From the NCBI GenBank assembly GCA_030595925.1, contig JAUVLC010000009.1:1-39570 (forward strand): DNA of 39,570 nt. Direction: 5' to 3'. Both the position numbers and the translations under genes were made by a program. The notes under the pieces are model-generated. The model had not been told where the DNA came from, did no database searches, and saw only the letters and a list, made by a program, of their open reading frames with translations. Origin of the DNA: Clostridia bacterium. GTDB lineage: Bacteria > CBDUZB01 > JAGLHV01. Below are positions 1-7,344 of the stretch, piece by piece (position 1 is the first letter of the stretch; each line of letters starts with the position of its first letter).

Positions 1-516
1 TTTTTCAGACATGGCATGTAGTGCATTTATAATTATATTAGTAAAAACTTGTTGTATCTGGTTAGCATCTCCGAGCACTTTTTTTAAGTTTGGCTCAAAA
101 CTATAAATTACTTTTATGTTATAAAGGGAAAGAGGATGTTCCATCCTGAGAAGTGTATTTTTTAACACATTTCTTAAATCAAAGGGTTTTTTGTGGAAAA
201 GAGGTTTCTGGGAAAAAAGAAGTAAATTTTCTACGATTTCTTTACAACGTTGGGCCTCTTCTTCTATATACTTTAATTTTTTTTTGCACTTTTTAAAATC
301 TGTAATGGAAAAATCAGGTTTTTTTATTTTATCCAAAAGATACTGGGTATAACCTAAAATACCACCCAGAGGATTATTTAGTTCATGTGCCACGATTGCC
401 CCTAATTGTCCGATAGCTGCTATTTTTGCTGATTGAACTAATTGGATTTGAATTTTTTTTCGTTTTTTTGTCCCTTTTTTTATTTTTTCCCCCACAGTTT
501 TATTATTATTTTTCAT
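1..516 (-). CDS. Sensor histidine kinase, C-terminally truncated by window edge
   Basis: Reading the minus strand from ATG at 516 gives 172 codons open to the window edge. After a basic, Lys-rich start, residues about 30-50 hold the phosphoacceptor H-box (AHELNNPLGG). This is followed by the HisKA helical hairpin and, near the edge, an N-box (GDANQIQQVFTNIIINAL) of the HATPase_c ATP-binding domain. It is therefore a two-component kinase that autophosphorylates on the H-box His. The upstream in-frame sequence offers no better start, and an AGGAA lies about 11 nt before this ATG. No membrane segment or sensor domain precedes the H-box, so this is probably a soluble kinase fed by another protein, unless a sensor lies on a separate gene. 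The G1/G2 boxes lie outside the window. It is divergent from the adenylate cyclase and shares a 539-bp spacer with it. Confidence 0.85.
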   Translation of the reverse strand, partial: MKNNNKTVGEKIKKGTKKRKKIQIQLVQSAKIAAIGQLGAIVAHELNNPLGGILGYTQYLLDKIKKPDFSITDFKKCKKKLKYIEEEAQRCKEIVENLLLFSQKPLFHKKPFDLRNVLKNTLLRMEHPLSLYNIKVIYSFEPNLKKVLGDANQIQQVFTNIIINALHAMSEK

Positions 517-1055
517 TTCTTTTTTGGTTCCTGTAATCCCTGTGCTATTTAATTAAAAGCAAAAGGTAATTTTCCGATTTTATCATGGGAAAGCATTTAT
601 ACCTAACGGTTTGAATTATCTTTTGTAATTTTTTGGATATCAATAGTTAGTATTTGAATTGGTTTTACAAATGCATTGATTAAAAGTATTGTTCTTCCAA
701 TACCAAAAATTATAATACAGATAGTTGTTTTGACAAATTAAATGAGTAAAAAGTATATTTTTTAAAGAAAGAACTATATAAATCAAATAAAACAAATTTA
801 AAAGGTAACCATTTCTTGTTTTTATTTTTTTGTCTGAAAACCAAAAAATAATCTTTACTATATTAAAATATCACAAAACAATAATAATTGCAAGGAAAAA
901 ACTATAATGGATTTGGAAATGATATATTGACTTTTTTCAACGAATGTTATAAAATCTCAAGTATTAATTAATGTGTTTTTTCAACTTTCAAAGATAAAAT
1001 ATTGTTTTAGTATCCTGAAAGAATTTGATTTTAAACTATGTCATGGTAATAATCT
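517..1055. other. Divergent intergenic region, very AT-rich
   Basis: This 539-bp spacer separates the minus-strand histidine kinase from the plus-strand cyclase. It is extremely AT-rich with many A and T runs and has no credible ORF. The only clear element is a sigma70-like promoter at 927-955 reading toward the cyclase. I saw no riboswitch-like or tRNA structure. Confidence 0.6.
927..955 (+). promoter_or_regulatory. Putative sigma70-type promoter for the adenylate cyclase
   Basis: A -35 hexamer TTGACT (927-932) and a -10 hexamer TAAAAT (950-955) are separated by 17 nt, each one base from consensus. The leader to the cyclase ATG at 1056 would be about 95 nt. In such AT-rich DNA the -10 alone means little; the -35 plus exact spacing is the support. 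Confidence 0.5.
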
Positions 1056-2393
1056 ATGTCTAAAAAAAGCATGAGTTTAAAGGTTAAATCTATTATATTA
1101 GTGAGTGTACCCGTTTTAGCCACAGGTCTTTGTCTTTATATAACTGTTTTGAATGTAGTAAGTAAAAAAATGAAAGAAGTTTCTATCGGGCGTTTTGAAT
1201 CTTCGGCGAAAAGTGGTGTGGCTAATTTGCGGGAATTCCTTCTTCCGGAACCGGATACTTTTATGCTTTCGTCTTTTACCCGGGCGATGATGAAAGATGA
1301 AGATATTGTCTATGCTAGGATTTTAGATACTAAAGGAAAAGTGATTCGCAGCAGTAGAAAAGAAGGGGTGGATTATAGCAAAGAAAATGTGTATGAAATT
1401 TCTGTACCTATTATGTTTGGAAATGAAAAAATCGGAAATGCTTCTTTCGGTTTTTCCCTGAAAAACATAGAGCGGACAATGCAGAATATTCGAAATACAA
1501 TAATTGGGGTAACGGGGGGAATATTAATTCTTTGGATTGTTATAACTGCCACTTCCGTTTCAATGATAATAATTAAGCCGATTAATAAACTTATTAATCA
1601 GGTTCGAGAAACAAACAAAAGAATTAATAATAATGATTTTGAGGATTTAGATGTACAAATAAAATCCGAAAAAAATGATGAAATTGGTGTATTAGCTGAC
1701 AATTTTAATAACATGCTTAAGTCATTGAAAGAAAAAGGATTTATTGAGCGTATGTTTGGAACTTTTGTGGCGAAACAGGTAGTAAATAAAATTCTTTCTC
1801 AACGGGATAAAAAGCTATTGACTGAAGAAGGAGAGAAAAGAGAGGTTACTATTTTGTTTGCGGATATAAGGGGATTTACTATTTTGGCAGCAACTATTCC
1901 TCCACAAAAAGTAGTGGAGTTATTAAATAAATATTTTGCCATAATGGTGGATGTGATATTTAAATACGAAGGCATAATAGACAAGTATGTCGGAGATCAA
2001 ATAATGGCTTTTTGGGGTGCTCCTGTAGAACAAAAAAATGCCTCTTTAAAAGCCGTTTCTTTAGGATTGGAAATTCAGCGGAGACTTAAAAATTTTAATC
2101 TGGAAAGAGAAAGAAATAATGAAGAGTTAATAAACGTCGGTGTTGGTATAAGTACGGGAGAGGTTATTGCCGGGAGTATAGGAACCCGCAGGAGAATGGA
2201 TTATACGGTAATTGGGGATTCGGTAAATTTAGCGGAAAGAATAGAAAGTATCAGTAAAGAGGGGCAGGTTTATATAAGCGAAGAGACTTATTTCCAGGTA
2301 AAAAATTCTTGTATAGTTCGCACATTAGAACCGATTAAGTTGAAAGGAAGAGAAAAAGCGGTTAAGGTTTATGAGGTGTTAGCGATAAAATAA
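1056..2393 (+). CDS. Membrane-anchored class III adenylate cyclase with HAMP domain
   Basis: Converts ATP to cAMP at the cytoplasmic face. Order: TM1 (about 12-33), periplasmic sensor segment (34-147), TM2 (148-172), HAMP linker (173-226), class III catalytic domain (about 262-445). Metal-binding Asp residues are seen at D270 (FADIRGFT) and D314 (YVGDQIMAFWGAP). The transition-state pair is N391 and R395 (VNLAERIE). The purine-specifying pair is K310 and T384, the K/T pattern of CyaC-like adenylate cyclases rather than the E/C pattern of guanylate cyclases. All catalytic residues are present, so the homodimer should be active. The first ATG has no strong Shine-Dalgarno; a second in-frame ATG is at 1071. 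The gene lies just upstream of the polysaccharide locus, so cAMP could influence envelope genes, but that link is inference. Confidence 0.9.
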   Translation: MSKKSMSLKVKSIILVSVPVLATGLCLYITVLNVVSKKMKEVSIGRFESSAKSGVANLREFLLPEPDTFMLSSFTRAMMKDEDIVYARILDTKGKVIRSSRKEGVDYSKENVYEISVPIMFGNEKIGNASFGFSLKNIERTMQNIRNTIIGVTGGILILWIVITATSVSMIIIKPINKLINQVRETNKRINNNDFEDLDVQIKSEKNDEIGVLADNFNNMLKSLKEKGFIERMFGTFVAKQVVNKILSQRDKKLLTEEGEKREVTILFADIRGFTILAATIPPQKVVELLNKYFAIMVDVIFKYEGIIDKYVGDQIMAFWGAPVEQKNASLKAVSLGLEIQRRLKNFNLERERNNEELINVGVGISTGEVIAGSIGTRRRMDYTVIGDSVNLAERIESISKEGQVYISEETYFQVKNSCIVRTLEPIKLKGREKAVKVYEVLAIK

Positions 2394-2521
2394 GTAACTA
2401 TACAAAAGAGATTGATTTATAAAATATTTTATTATTTGATAACCTGAAAAGGTTCTGATGTTTCTTTTTGAAATAGTGGGAAAAACTTAAAAATTAAAAG
2501 AGGCAATGTTTGATATTTTAC

Positions 2522-2549
2522 TTGACACTTAGAGGACAGATATTATAGA
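2522..2549 (+). promoter_or_regulatory. Putative promoter of the polysaccharide locus
   Basis: A perfect -35 TTGACA (2522-2527) is followed after 16 nt by TATAGA (2544-2549); an overlapping TATTAT at 2541 is closer to consensus but badly spaced. The leader to the FecR-like ATG at 2575 would be only about 20 nt and holds a GGAAGGGG ribosome-binding site. A weak hairpin (AACCT-GAAA-AGGTT, 2441-2454) lies between the cyclase stop and this promoter, so the cyclase may be a separate transcript. Confidence 0.5.
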
Positions 2550-2574
2550 GTAAAAAAATAGGAAGGGGATATTA

Positions 2575-3204
2575 ATGAAAATTAAAATTAAACAGGTAGG
2601 TCTTAGTAGTATAACGTTGGCAATAATAGTGTTTTGTCTTTATTCTTCAGTTTTTGGGATGGCAGGTAAAAAGATTTTTCCCAAACCAGCCAGTATTGAA
2701 ATAACGATGCGGACAGGTTCTATGATAATAACCCGTCCGGATGATAAAATTTTTAATGTGGATTTAGAAGACGAAATTCCATGGATTTCGTCAGGGTCTA
2801 TGATAGAAATTGTTTGGGGGAGAGCACAATTAAATATTGGGGTAATAGAGGTAATTATTAAAAAAGGGGGAAGTATTAAACTCTGGGAAAATCGAAAAAC
2901 GGGAACTGTTAATATAGTAGTTCCTAAGAAATGTGAAACAAATATAAAAATAACGGTAGGGGAGATGTTTATTCTTGCTAATAAGGGAGATAAGATTAAG
3001 ATTGTGATTGACGAAATTGCCAAAATAGCTAAAATAACGGTTATTAAAGGGAACGTTACTATTGTGAGAGGTAAAGAGAAATTTAAAGCAAGGCAAGGGA
3101 CTGTAACGAAAACTCTTTTAAGTAGAGAAAGTCGCTCGACAAATCTTTTTCAACCGGAACCGGAGGTAATAGAGGAATTGGAGGCCAGTCCTCATCTTCC
3201 TTAA
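2575..3204 (+). CDS. Secreted FecR-domain protein
   Basis: The 209-residue product starts with a signal peptide or anchor (about 8-30, ending near VFGMAGK). A beta-strand-rich FecR-like region follows (about 35-180): GSMIEIVWGRAQL, GGSIKLWENRKTGTV, then VIKGNVTIVRGKEKFKARQG. FecR domains of this kind, without a TM sigma-regulator module, are common at the start of exopolysaccharide loci, often next to outer-membrane barrels; they are thought to act in the periplasm. A strong GGAAGGGG site lies 9 nt before the ATG. The next gene starts 21 nt after the stop. No sigma factor gene is adjacent, so a signalling role like E. coli FecR is not supported. The family call is from repeat pattern only. 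Confidence 0.65.
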   Translation: MKIKIKQVGLSSITLAIIVFCLYSSVFGMAGKKIFPKPASIEITMRTGSMIITRPDDKIFNVDLEDEIPWISSGSMIEIVWGRAQLNIGVIEVIIKKGGSIKLWENRKTGTVNIVVPKKCETNIKITVGEMFILANKGDKIKIVIDEIAKIAKITVIKGNVTIVRGKEKFKARQGTVTKTLLSRESRSTNLFQPEPEVIEELEASPHLP

Positions 3205-3225
3205 GTAAATAGAAAAGGGGATAAG

Positions 3226-4407
3226 ATGTTTAAATTAAAAAAATCAATGAAATCTTTTTTTGGAGCATTTTTAATTAGTGCTATGGTATTTGTTTCTTCT
3301 TCTGTCCGGGCAGAAACACTTAAGCTCGGACCATTTCAGTTCCGCCCGTATGTAAAATTCAGGGGGATAGTAGATGATAATATTTATTTGCAATCGGAAG
3401 ACAAACAAGAAAGTTTTATCACTGAAATATCTCCCGGTTTGGATTTGAAGATACTGTTAAAAACCCACTTTTTGGGTTTAGGGTGCCATTTTGATTTGAT
3501 AAAGTATAGCGAAGAAGAGGAAAAGAATGATGCCAAAAAACAAAATATTACTCTGTTAGCCGATTTTAATTTTCCTGATAAAGCATATTTGAAATTAAGA
3601 TCGGTATTTAGAGAAACTGCAGACCCTCCTATTGTGGAATTAACTGAAAGGGTAGAACATAAAGACACTGACATTCAGGCTAAAATTGGATTTCGAACCA
3701 GTAAAAAAGTTGTTTGTGAACTACAGACTGTTTATAATAGTTATGCTTATGAAGAAGGTTATTCCGATGAGTATGATCGGAATGAATTGTGTATTAGTCC
3801 GGTTGTTTTCTTCCAATTTTTACCAAGAACTTCAGTTTTAGGGGAAATTAATTATGGTACAATTGATTATGTAACCCGAAGTAATAGCTCAGGTTTTTTT
3901 CGCCTTAAAGTTGGTTTAAGAAAAGAAGTAACTCCCCGGTTTTCACTTACAATAAAAGCTGGTATAGAATCGAGAGATTATGAAGAAGAAATATTCGATG
4001 ATTTTAGTGCAGTTGTTTTTAATGTGGAAATGATCGAGAATTTTTCAGAATACAGTTCATTGTCTTTATTTATTGAAAGCAAACCTTGTGAATCGTTTTA
4101 TTTAAATAATACTTATTTTGATTCTACTCATGGTTTCTTAAAATTCAGGCAAAATCTTAGTCATAAAGTCATAGGTTCAATCGGGTTAGGTGGATATTCC
4201 AATAAATACCCGCAAATAACTACTGAAAATAATATATCTCAGAAAAGAGCGGATTCCATTTTAGAAGGAACAGTGGGTTTGGATTATAAAGTACAGGAAT
4301 GGGTTTCTTTAGGCGTTGGCCTTAGATATCGAAAAAGGGATTCTAATTTTGATAGCTATGATTATGACAACACTCAATCATCGTTTAATGTTAGCCTTGC
4401 TTTTTAG
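3226..4407 (+). CDS. Outer-membrane beta-barrel of an exopolysaccharide locus (VpsM/BBP2-like)
   Basis: The 393-residue product carries a Sec signal peptide (about 1-29, cleavage near VRA-ET). Alternating amphipathic strands follow, ending in SFNVSLAF; the terminal Phe is the classical Bam recognition signal. The mature start (RPYVKFRGIVDDNIYL, then ISPGLDLKI) matches my memory of the outer_membrane beta-barrel family PF10082 found in EPS gene clusters. It probably lets polymer exit, or anchors polymer, together with Wza. The ribosome-binding site AAGGGG lies 6-7 nt before the ATG. It is co-oriented with the FecR-like gene and likely co-transcribed; a 296-bp repeat-bearing gap separates it from wza. 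Confidence 0.7.
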   Translation: MFKLKKSMKSFFGAFLISAMVFVSSSVRAETLKLGPFQFRPYVKFRGIVDDNIYLQSEDKQESFITEISPGLDLKILLKTHFLGLGCHFDLIKYSEEEEKNDAKKQNITLLADFNFPDKAYLKLRSVFRETADPPIVELTERVEHKDTDIQAKIGFRTSKKVVCELQTVYNSYAYEEGYSDEYDRNELCISPVVFFQFLPRTSVLGEINYGTIDYVTRSNSSGFFRLKVGLRKEVTPRFSLTIKAGIESRDYEEEIFDDFSAVVFNVEMIENFSEYSSLSLFIESKPCESFYLNNTYFDSTHGFLKFRQNLSHKVIGSIGLGGYSNKYPQITTENNISQKRADSILEGTVGLDYKVQEWVSLGVGLRYRKRDSNFDSYDYDNTQSSFNVSLAF

Positions 4408-4660
4408 TTTCAATGAGACTTAGAATTTTTTTATGAAAAAACTCTGTAGTCGAATTGATCCTGAGCACTTCAGCTGAGTTTATCCTGAGCGTAGTCGAAG
4501 GGCTCAGCATAAACTCCCTTGGAGGGAGTCGAAGGGTTATCTACAACTACGCTATGTCATTCCCGCGAAAGCGGGAATCTATAGGAATAGACTTTTGCTT
4601 TTGCAGGAGTGACATTTATTAATTACTCGCAGTTTGCTGAGGGGTAACTGGTTTTAAAAT
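4408..4660 (+). repeat. Interspersed repeat A, left copy (before wza)
   Basis: Begins immediately after the barrel-gene stop. Its first about 60 nt (TTTCAATGAGACTTAGA..., then CTGTAGTCGAATTGATCCTG) and last about 25 nt (TTGCTGAGGGGTAACTGGTT) recur at 5427-5551 after wza. The interior of this copy is longer and holds a CATTCCCGCGAAAGCGGGAATC hairpin-type palindrome (near 4558-4579) of a kind widespread in bacterial genomes. It also holds several GTCGAAGGG/CTGAGC REP-like motifs. The stem AGAnTTTTTT/AAAAAACTCT near its left end could fold. Confidence 0.7.
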
Positions 4661-4703
4661 AATCATTAAAAATCTATCTAATAAATGAATGTGTTAAGAA
4701 TAA

Positions 4704-5363
4704 ATGAAACAGAAAAGAGGAAGTAATAGAGTTGTTTTTTTCGTAATCGGGATGTTTTTCTTATTATTAAATTTAAGTTGTGGCCGGTCAGGAAAAAATA
4801 ATATCCGCCCGGAAAATTGTGTGGAACAGAAAAAAATATTGAGTAAACAGGTAACCCAAAAAGAATATCAAGTTTCTCCCTCCGACATTTTAAAAATCAA
4901 TGTGTACCAGGAAAAAGATCTTAATCGGACAGTCAGAGTTTCTCAATCGGGGTACATTTCTTATCCTCTTATAGGTAAAATAAAAATAGCGGGATTGACT
5001 GTTTCTAAAGCAGAAGAGAAGATAGCCAATCTTTTCAGGAAGGATTATTTAGTAGATCCTCATGTTAGTATTTTTATTGAGGAATATCATGCGAGAAAAA
5101 TTTTTATTTTAGGAGCGGTAAATAAACCCGGATCTTACGATTTGCCGTTACAAAGATCCTTTACTATATTGGAAGCTATTTCCCTGGCCGGTGGTTTTAC
5201 CAAGTTGGCTGCGGTAGATAAGACCAAAATTGTCAGGATAGAAAATGGAGTAGAGAAAAATGTTGTGGTTAAAATAACCGATATAACAAAAAAGGGAGAT
5301 AAAAGCAAAGATGTTATTTTAAAGCCCAATGATATTATTGTCATTCCGGAAACATTTTTTTAG
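4704..5363 (+). CDS. Polysaccharide export lipoprotein, Wza-like
   Basis: The 219-residue product carries polymer across the outer membrane. An N-terminal hydrophobic signal (10-25) ends in LLNLSC, so C26 is a probable lipidation site, although Asn at -3 is not ideal. Then comes the Poly_export domain (about 54-130: YQVSPSDILKINVYQEKDLN, GYISYPLIGKIKIAGLTV, DPHVSIFI). An SLBB domain follows (about 133-215: KIFILGAVNKPGSYDL, ILEAISLAGGFT, VILKPNDIIVIPE). The size is that of short Wza relatives with a single SLBB domain. No good ribosome-binding site precedes the ATG (AAGAATAA only), and no other start is better. It sits between two copies of the same repeat and upstream of its expected partner wzc. 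Confidence 0.9.
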   Translation: MKQKRGSNRVVFFVIGMFFLLLNLSCGRSGKNNIRPENCVEQKKILSKQVTQKEYQVSPSDILKINVYQEKDLNRTVRVSQSGYISYPLIGKIKIAGLTVSKAEEKIANLFRKDYLVDPHVSIFIEEYHARKIFILGAVNKPGSYDLPLQRSFTILEAISLAGGFTKLAAVDKTKIVRIENGVEKNVVVKITDITKKGDKSKDVILKPNDIIVIPETFF

Positions 5364-5426
5364 TAAACAGAAAATTCTCTTTTTTTATAGATGCAGGCTG
5401 GGGTAATAAAGAGGATTTTTTTGTAA

Positions 5427-5551
5427 TTTCAATGAGACTTAGAGTTTTTTTTTGAAAAAACTCTGTAGTCGAATTGATCCTGCTCACTTCGCTTTGCGCA
5501 GTATAAACTCCCTTGTAAGGAGAGAAGGGTTGAGGGGTAGTTGGTTTTTAA
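5427..5551 (+). repeat. Interspersed repeat A, right copy (after wza)
   Basis: Matches the ends of the element at 4408-4660 but has a shorter, different interior. A perfect stem AGAGTTTTTT/AAAAAACTCT lies at its left end (about 5441-5464). The two copies bracket the wza gene in direct orientation, which would allow deletion of wza by recombination. Confidence 0.7.
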
Positions 5552-5583
5552 AAAAACAAAAATAAAGAGGAAGATTAAATTTT

Positions 5584-7311
5584 ATGAAAGATAATCAATC
5601 CTGGGGAGAAGAAGTATCTCTTAAAGATTATTTAATGGTTCTCCAAAAAAGAAAATGGACCGTTTTTAATTTTTTTATAATTTTAGTAACCATAGTTACT
5701 ATTGGTTCATTTAAAATGAAACCTGTATATGAAGCCACTACCCGGCTTTTAATTGAAAAAGAAAAAAGCAATACTATATCTTTTCAGGAAATTGTGGGAG
5801 TGGAAACATCTCAGGAAGATTATTATCAAACCCAGTACAAAATCATAAAAAGCCGTCGTTTTGCCCGGGAGGTAATAAAAAAATTACATTTAGAAAGAAT
5901 AGCTGATTTTACATCAGACACTAAAGAAGATATAGTAACTGTGTTTTTAAAACATGTCAAAGTAAAGCCTATAAGGAATAGCCGCTTAGTAGATATTTGT
6001 GTAGAATATGGCGATCCTCAATTAGCTGCTGAAATGGCTAATACCCTGGCCGACGTGTATATTCAACAAAACCTGGAAAGCAGTATTTTTATTGCCAGGG
6101 GTATTTTAGCTAAATTACCGGAGGAAGAAAGGTCTTATGAAAAAATAGAAGATTTGACCAGAAATACAGAGAAGCTTTCTTCTTTACCTTCGGTAATAAA
6201 CAACCCTTTAATTCAACAACTTAAAATGGAATATGCGGAAGTAGAAGCAAAATATGCTAATTTTTCTAAGCGATATAAAAAGAAACACCCTACAATGATT
6301 GAATTAACCAGCTCTTTAGAGCGGATGGAAAAAAGAATTAACCAGGAAATTAAACGGGTAGTAGAAAGTCTTAAAACAGAACTTTCCGGTGCTTTGAGGG
6401 GTAACAATATAAGGATAATAGATAAAGCGGAAATACCTGATATTCCTATAAAACCGAAAGTAAAATTAAACATTTTTTTAGCAATCATAGCCGGATTAAT
6501 AGGGGGATGTGGGTTAGCTTTTTTCTTTGAATATCTGGATGATACGGTTAAAGGAGATCGGGATATTGAGAACTATTTAGGGTTAATATTTCTTGGGTTT
6601 ATCCCTAAAATAAACAATAACAAACGAAAAGATAAAAATGTAAGGGACAGAGATTTATTTGTTAATTTTCATTCCGAATCCATTATTGCCGAATTGATAA
6701 AAAGTATAAGATCAAAGCTCATCTTTTCTTTGCCCAAGGAGAAACTAAAAACTATTTTAGTTACCAGTACGGGTCCCCAGGAAGGAAAAACATTTACTGC
6801 GGTCAATCTTGCGGCATCCTTTGCTCAATTAGGAGAAAAAACACTGCTGATTGATTGTGATCTGCGACGACCGTCAGTGCATAAAATTTTTACCTTGAAA
6901 AACGGAAAAGGGGTAAGTGATTATTTGGTGGGGGAGGTGGAATTAGATAAGATTATTAAAAAAACGGAAGTAGAAAATTTAAGTGTAATTTTTTCCGGTT
7001 CCTTTGCTCCCAATCCTGCTGAACTGTTGAATCCGCAAAATCTTGAACAATTTATGCAATTGCTTAAAACTAAATTTGACCGGATTATTTTAGATTCTCC
7101 CCCGATTATTCCGGTAAGTGATGTAATAGGTTTGTCTACAGTAGTAGATGGAGTAATTCAGGTAATCCAATGGGGGAAAGTAAGTCGTCAAGTTATAAAA
7201 AGGGCAATAAAGACATTACGAGAAGTTAATGCCCGGATTCTGGGTGCGATATTGAATAATATTGATGTGGAAAAAAGTGAATATAGTTATTATTCTGATC
7301 AATACAAGTAA
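5584..7311 (+). CDS. Wzc-like polysaccharide co-polymerase with tyrosine autokinase domain
   Basis: Controls chain length and assembly at the inner membrane and autophosphorylates on a Tyr-rich tail. Order in 575 residues: Wzz domain (about 12-110) with TM1 at 26-42; a periplasmic coiled region (about 210-268); TM2 (about 295-316), preceded by a Pro-rich motif (PDIPIKPK); then the BY-kinase domain (about 360-575). Kinase motifs are Walker A GPQEGKT (397-403), Walker A' TLLIDCDLRRP (420-430) and Walker B FDRIILDSPP (498-507). The C-terminal tyrosine cluster is Y567, Y569, Y570 and Y574. Ligand and kinase parts are fused in one chain, as in proteobacterial Wzc rather than the split Gram-positive CapA/CapB. 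The ribosome-binding site is AGAGGAAG. Its activity should be opposed by a phosphatase that is not in the window. Confidence 0.93.
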   Translation: MKDNQSWGEEVSLKDYLMVLQKRKWTVFNFFIILVTIVTIGSFKMKPVYEATTRLLIEKEKSNTISFQEIVGVETSQEDYYQTQYKIIKSRRFAREVIKKLHLERIADFTSDTKEDIVTVFLKHVKVKPIRNSRLVDICVEYGDPQLAAEMANTLADVYIQQNLESSIFIARGILAKLPEEERSYEKIEDLTRNTEKLSSLPSVINNPLIQQLKMEYAEVEAKYANFSKRYKKKHPTMIELTSSLERMEKRINQEIKRVVESLKTELSGALRGNNIRIIDKAEIPDIPIKPKVKLNIFLAIIAGLIGGCGLAFFFEYLDDTVKGDRDIENYLGLIFLGFIPKINNNKRKDKNVRDRDLFVNFHSESIIAELIKSIRSKLIFSLPKEKLKTILVTSTGPQEGKTFTAVNLAASFAQLGEKTLLIDCDLRRPSVHKIFTLKNGKGVSDYLVGEVELDKIIKKTEVENLSVIFSGSFAPNPAELLNPQNLEQFMQLLKTKFDRIILDSPPIIPVSDVIGLSTVVDGVIQVIQWGKVSRQVIKRAIKTLREVNARILGAILNNIDVEKSEYSYYSDQYK

Positions 7312-7344
7312 AATTATTTAAAAACAACATAAAACGATGAGTAA

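Noticed and set aside
2441-2454. Terminator after the adenylate cyclase gene
   Set aside because: The stem (AACCT/AGGTT) is only 5 bp and the T-rich stretch begins several bases later; too weak to list.
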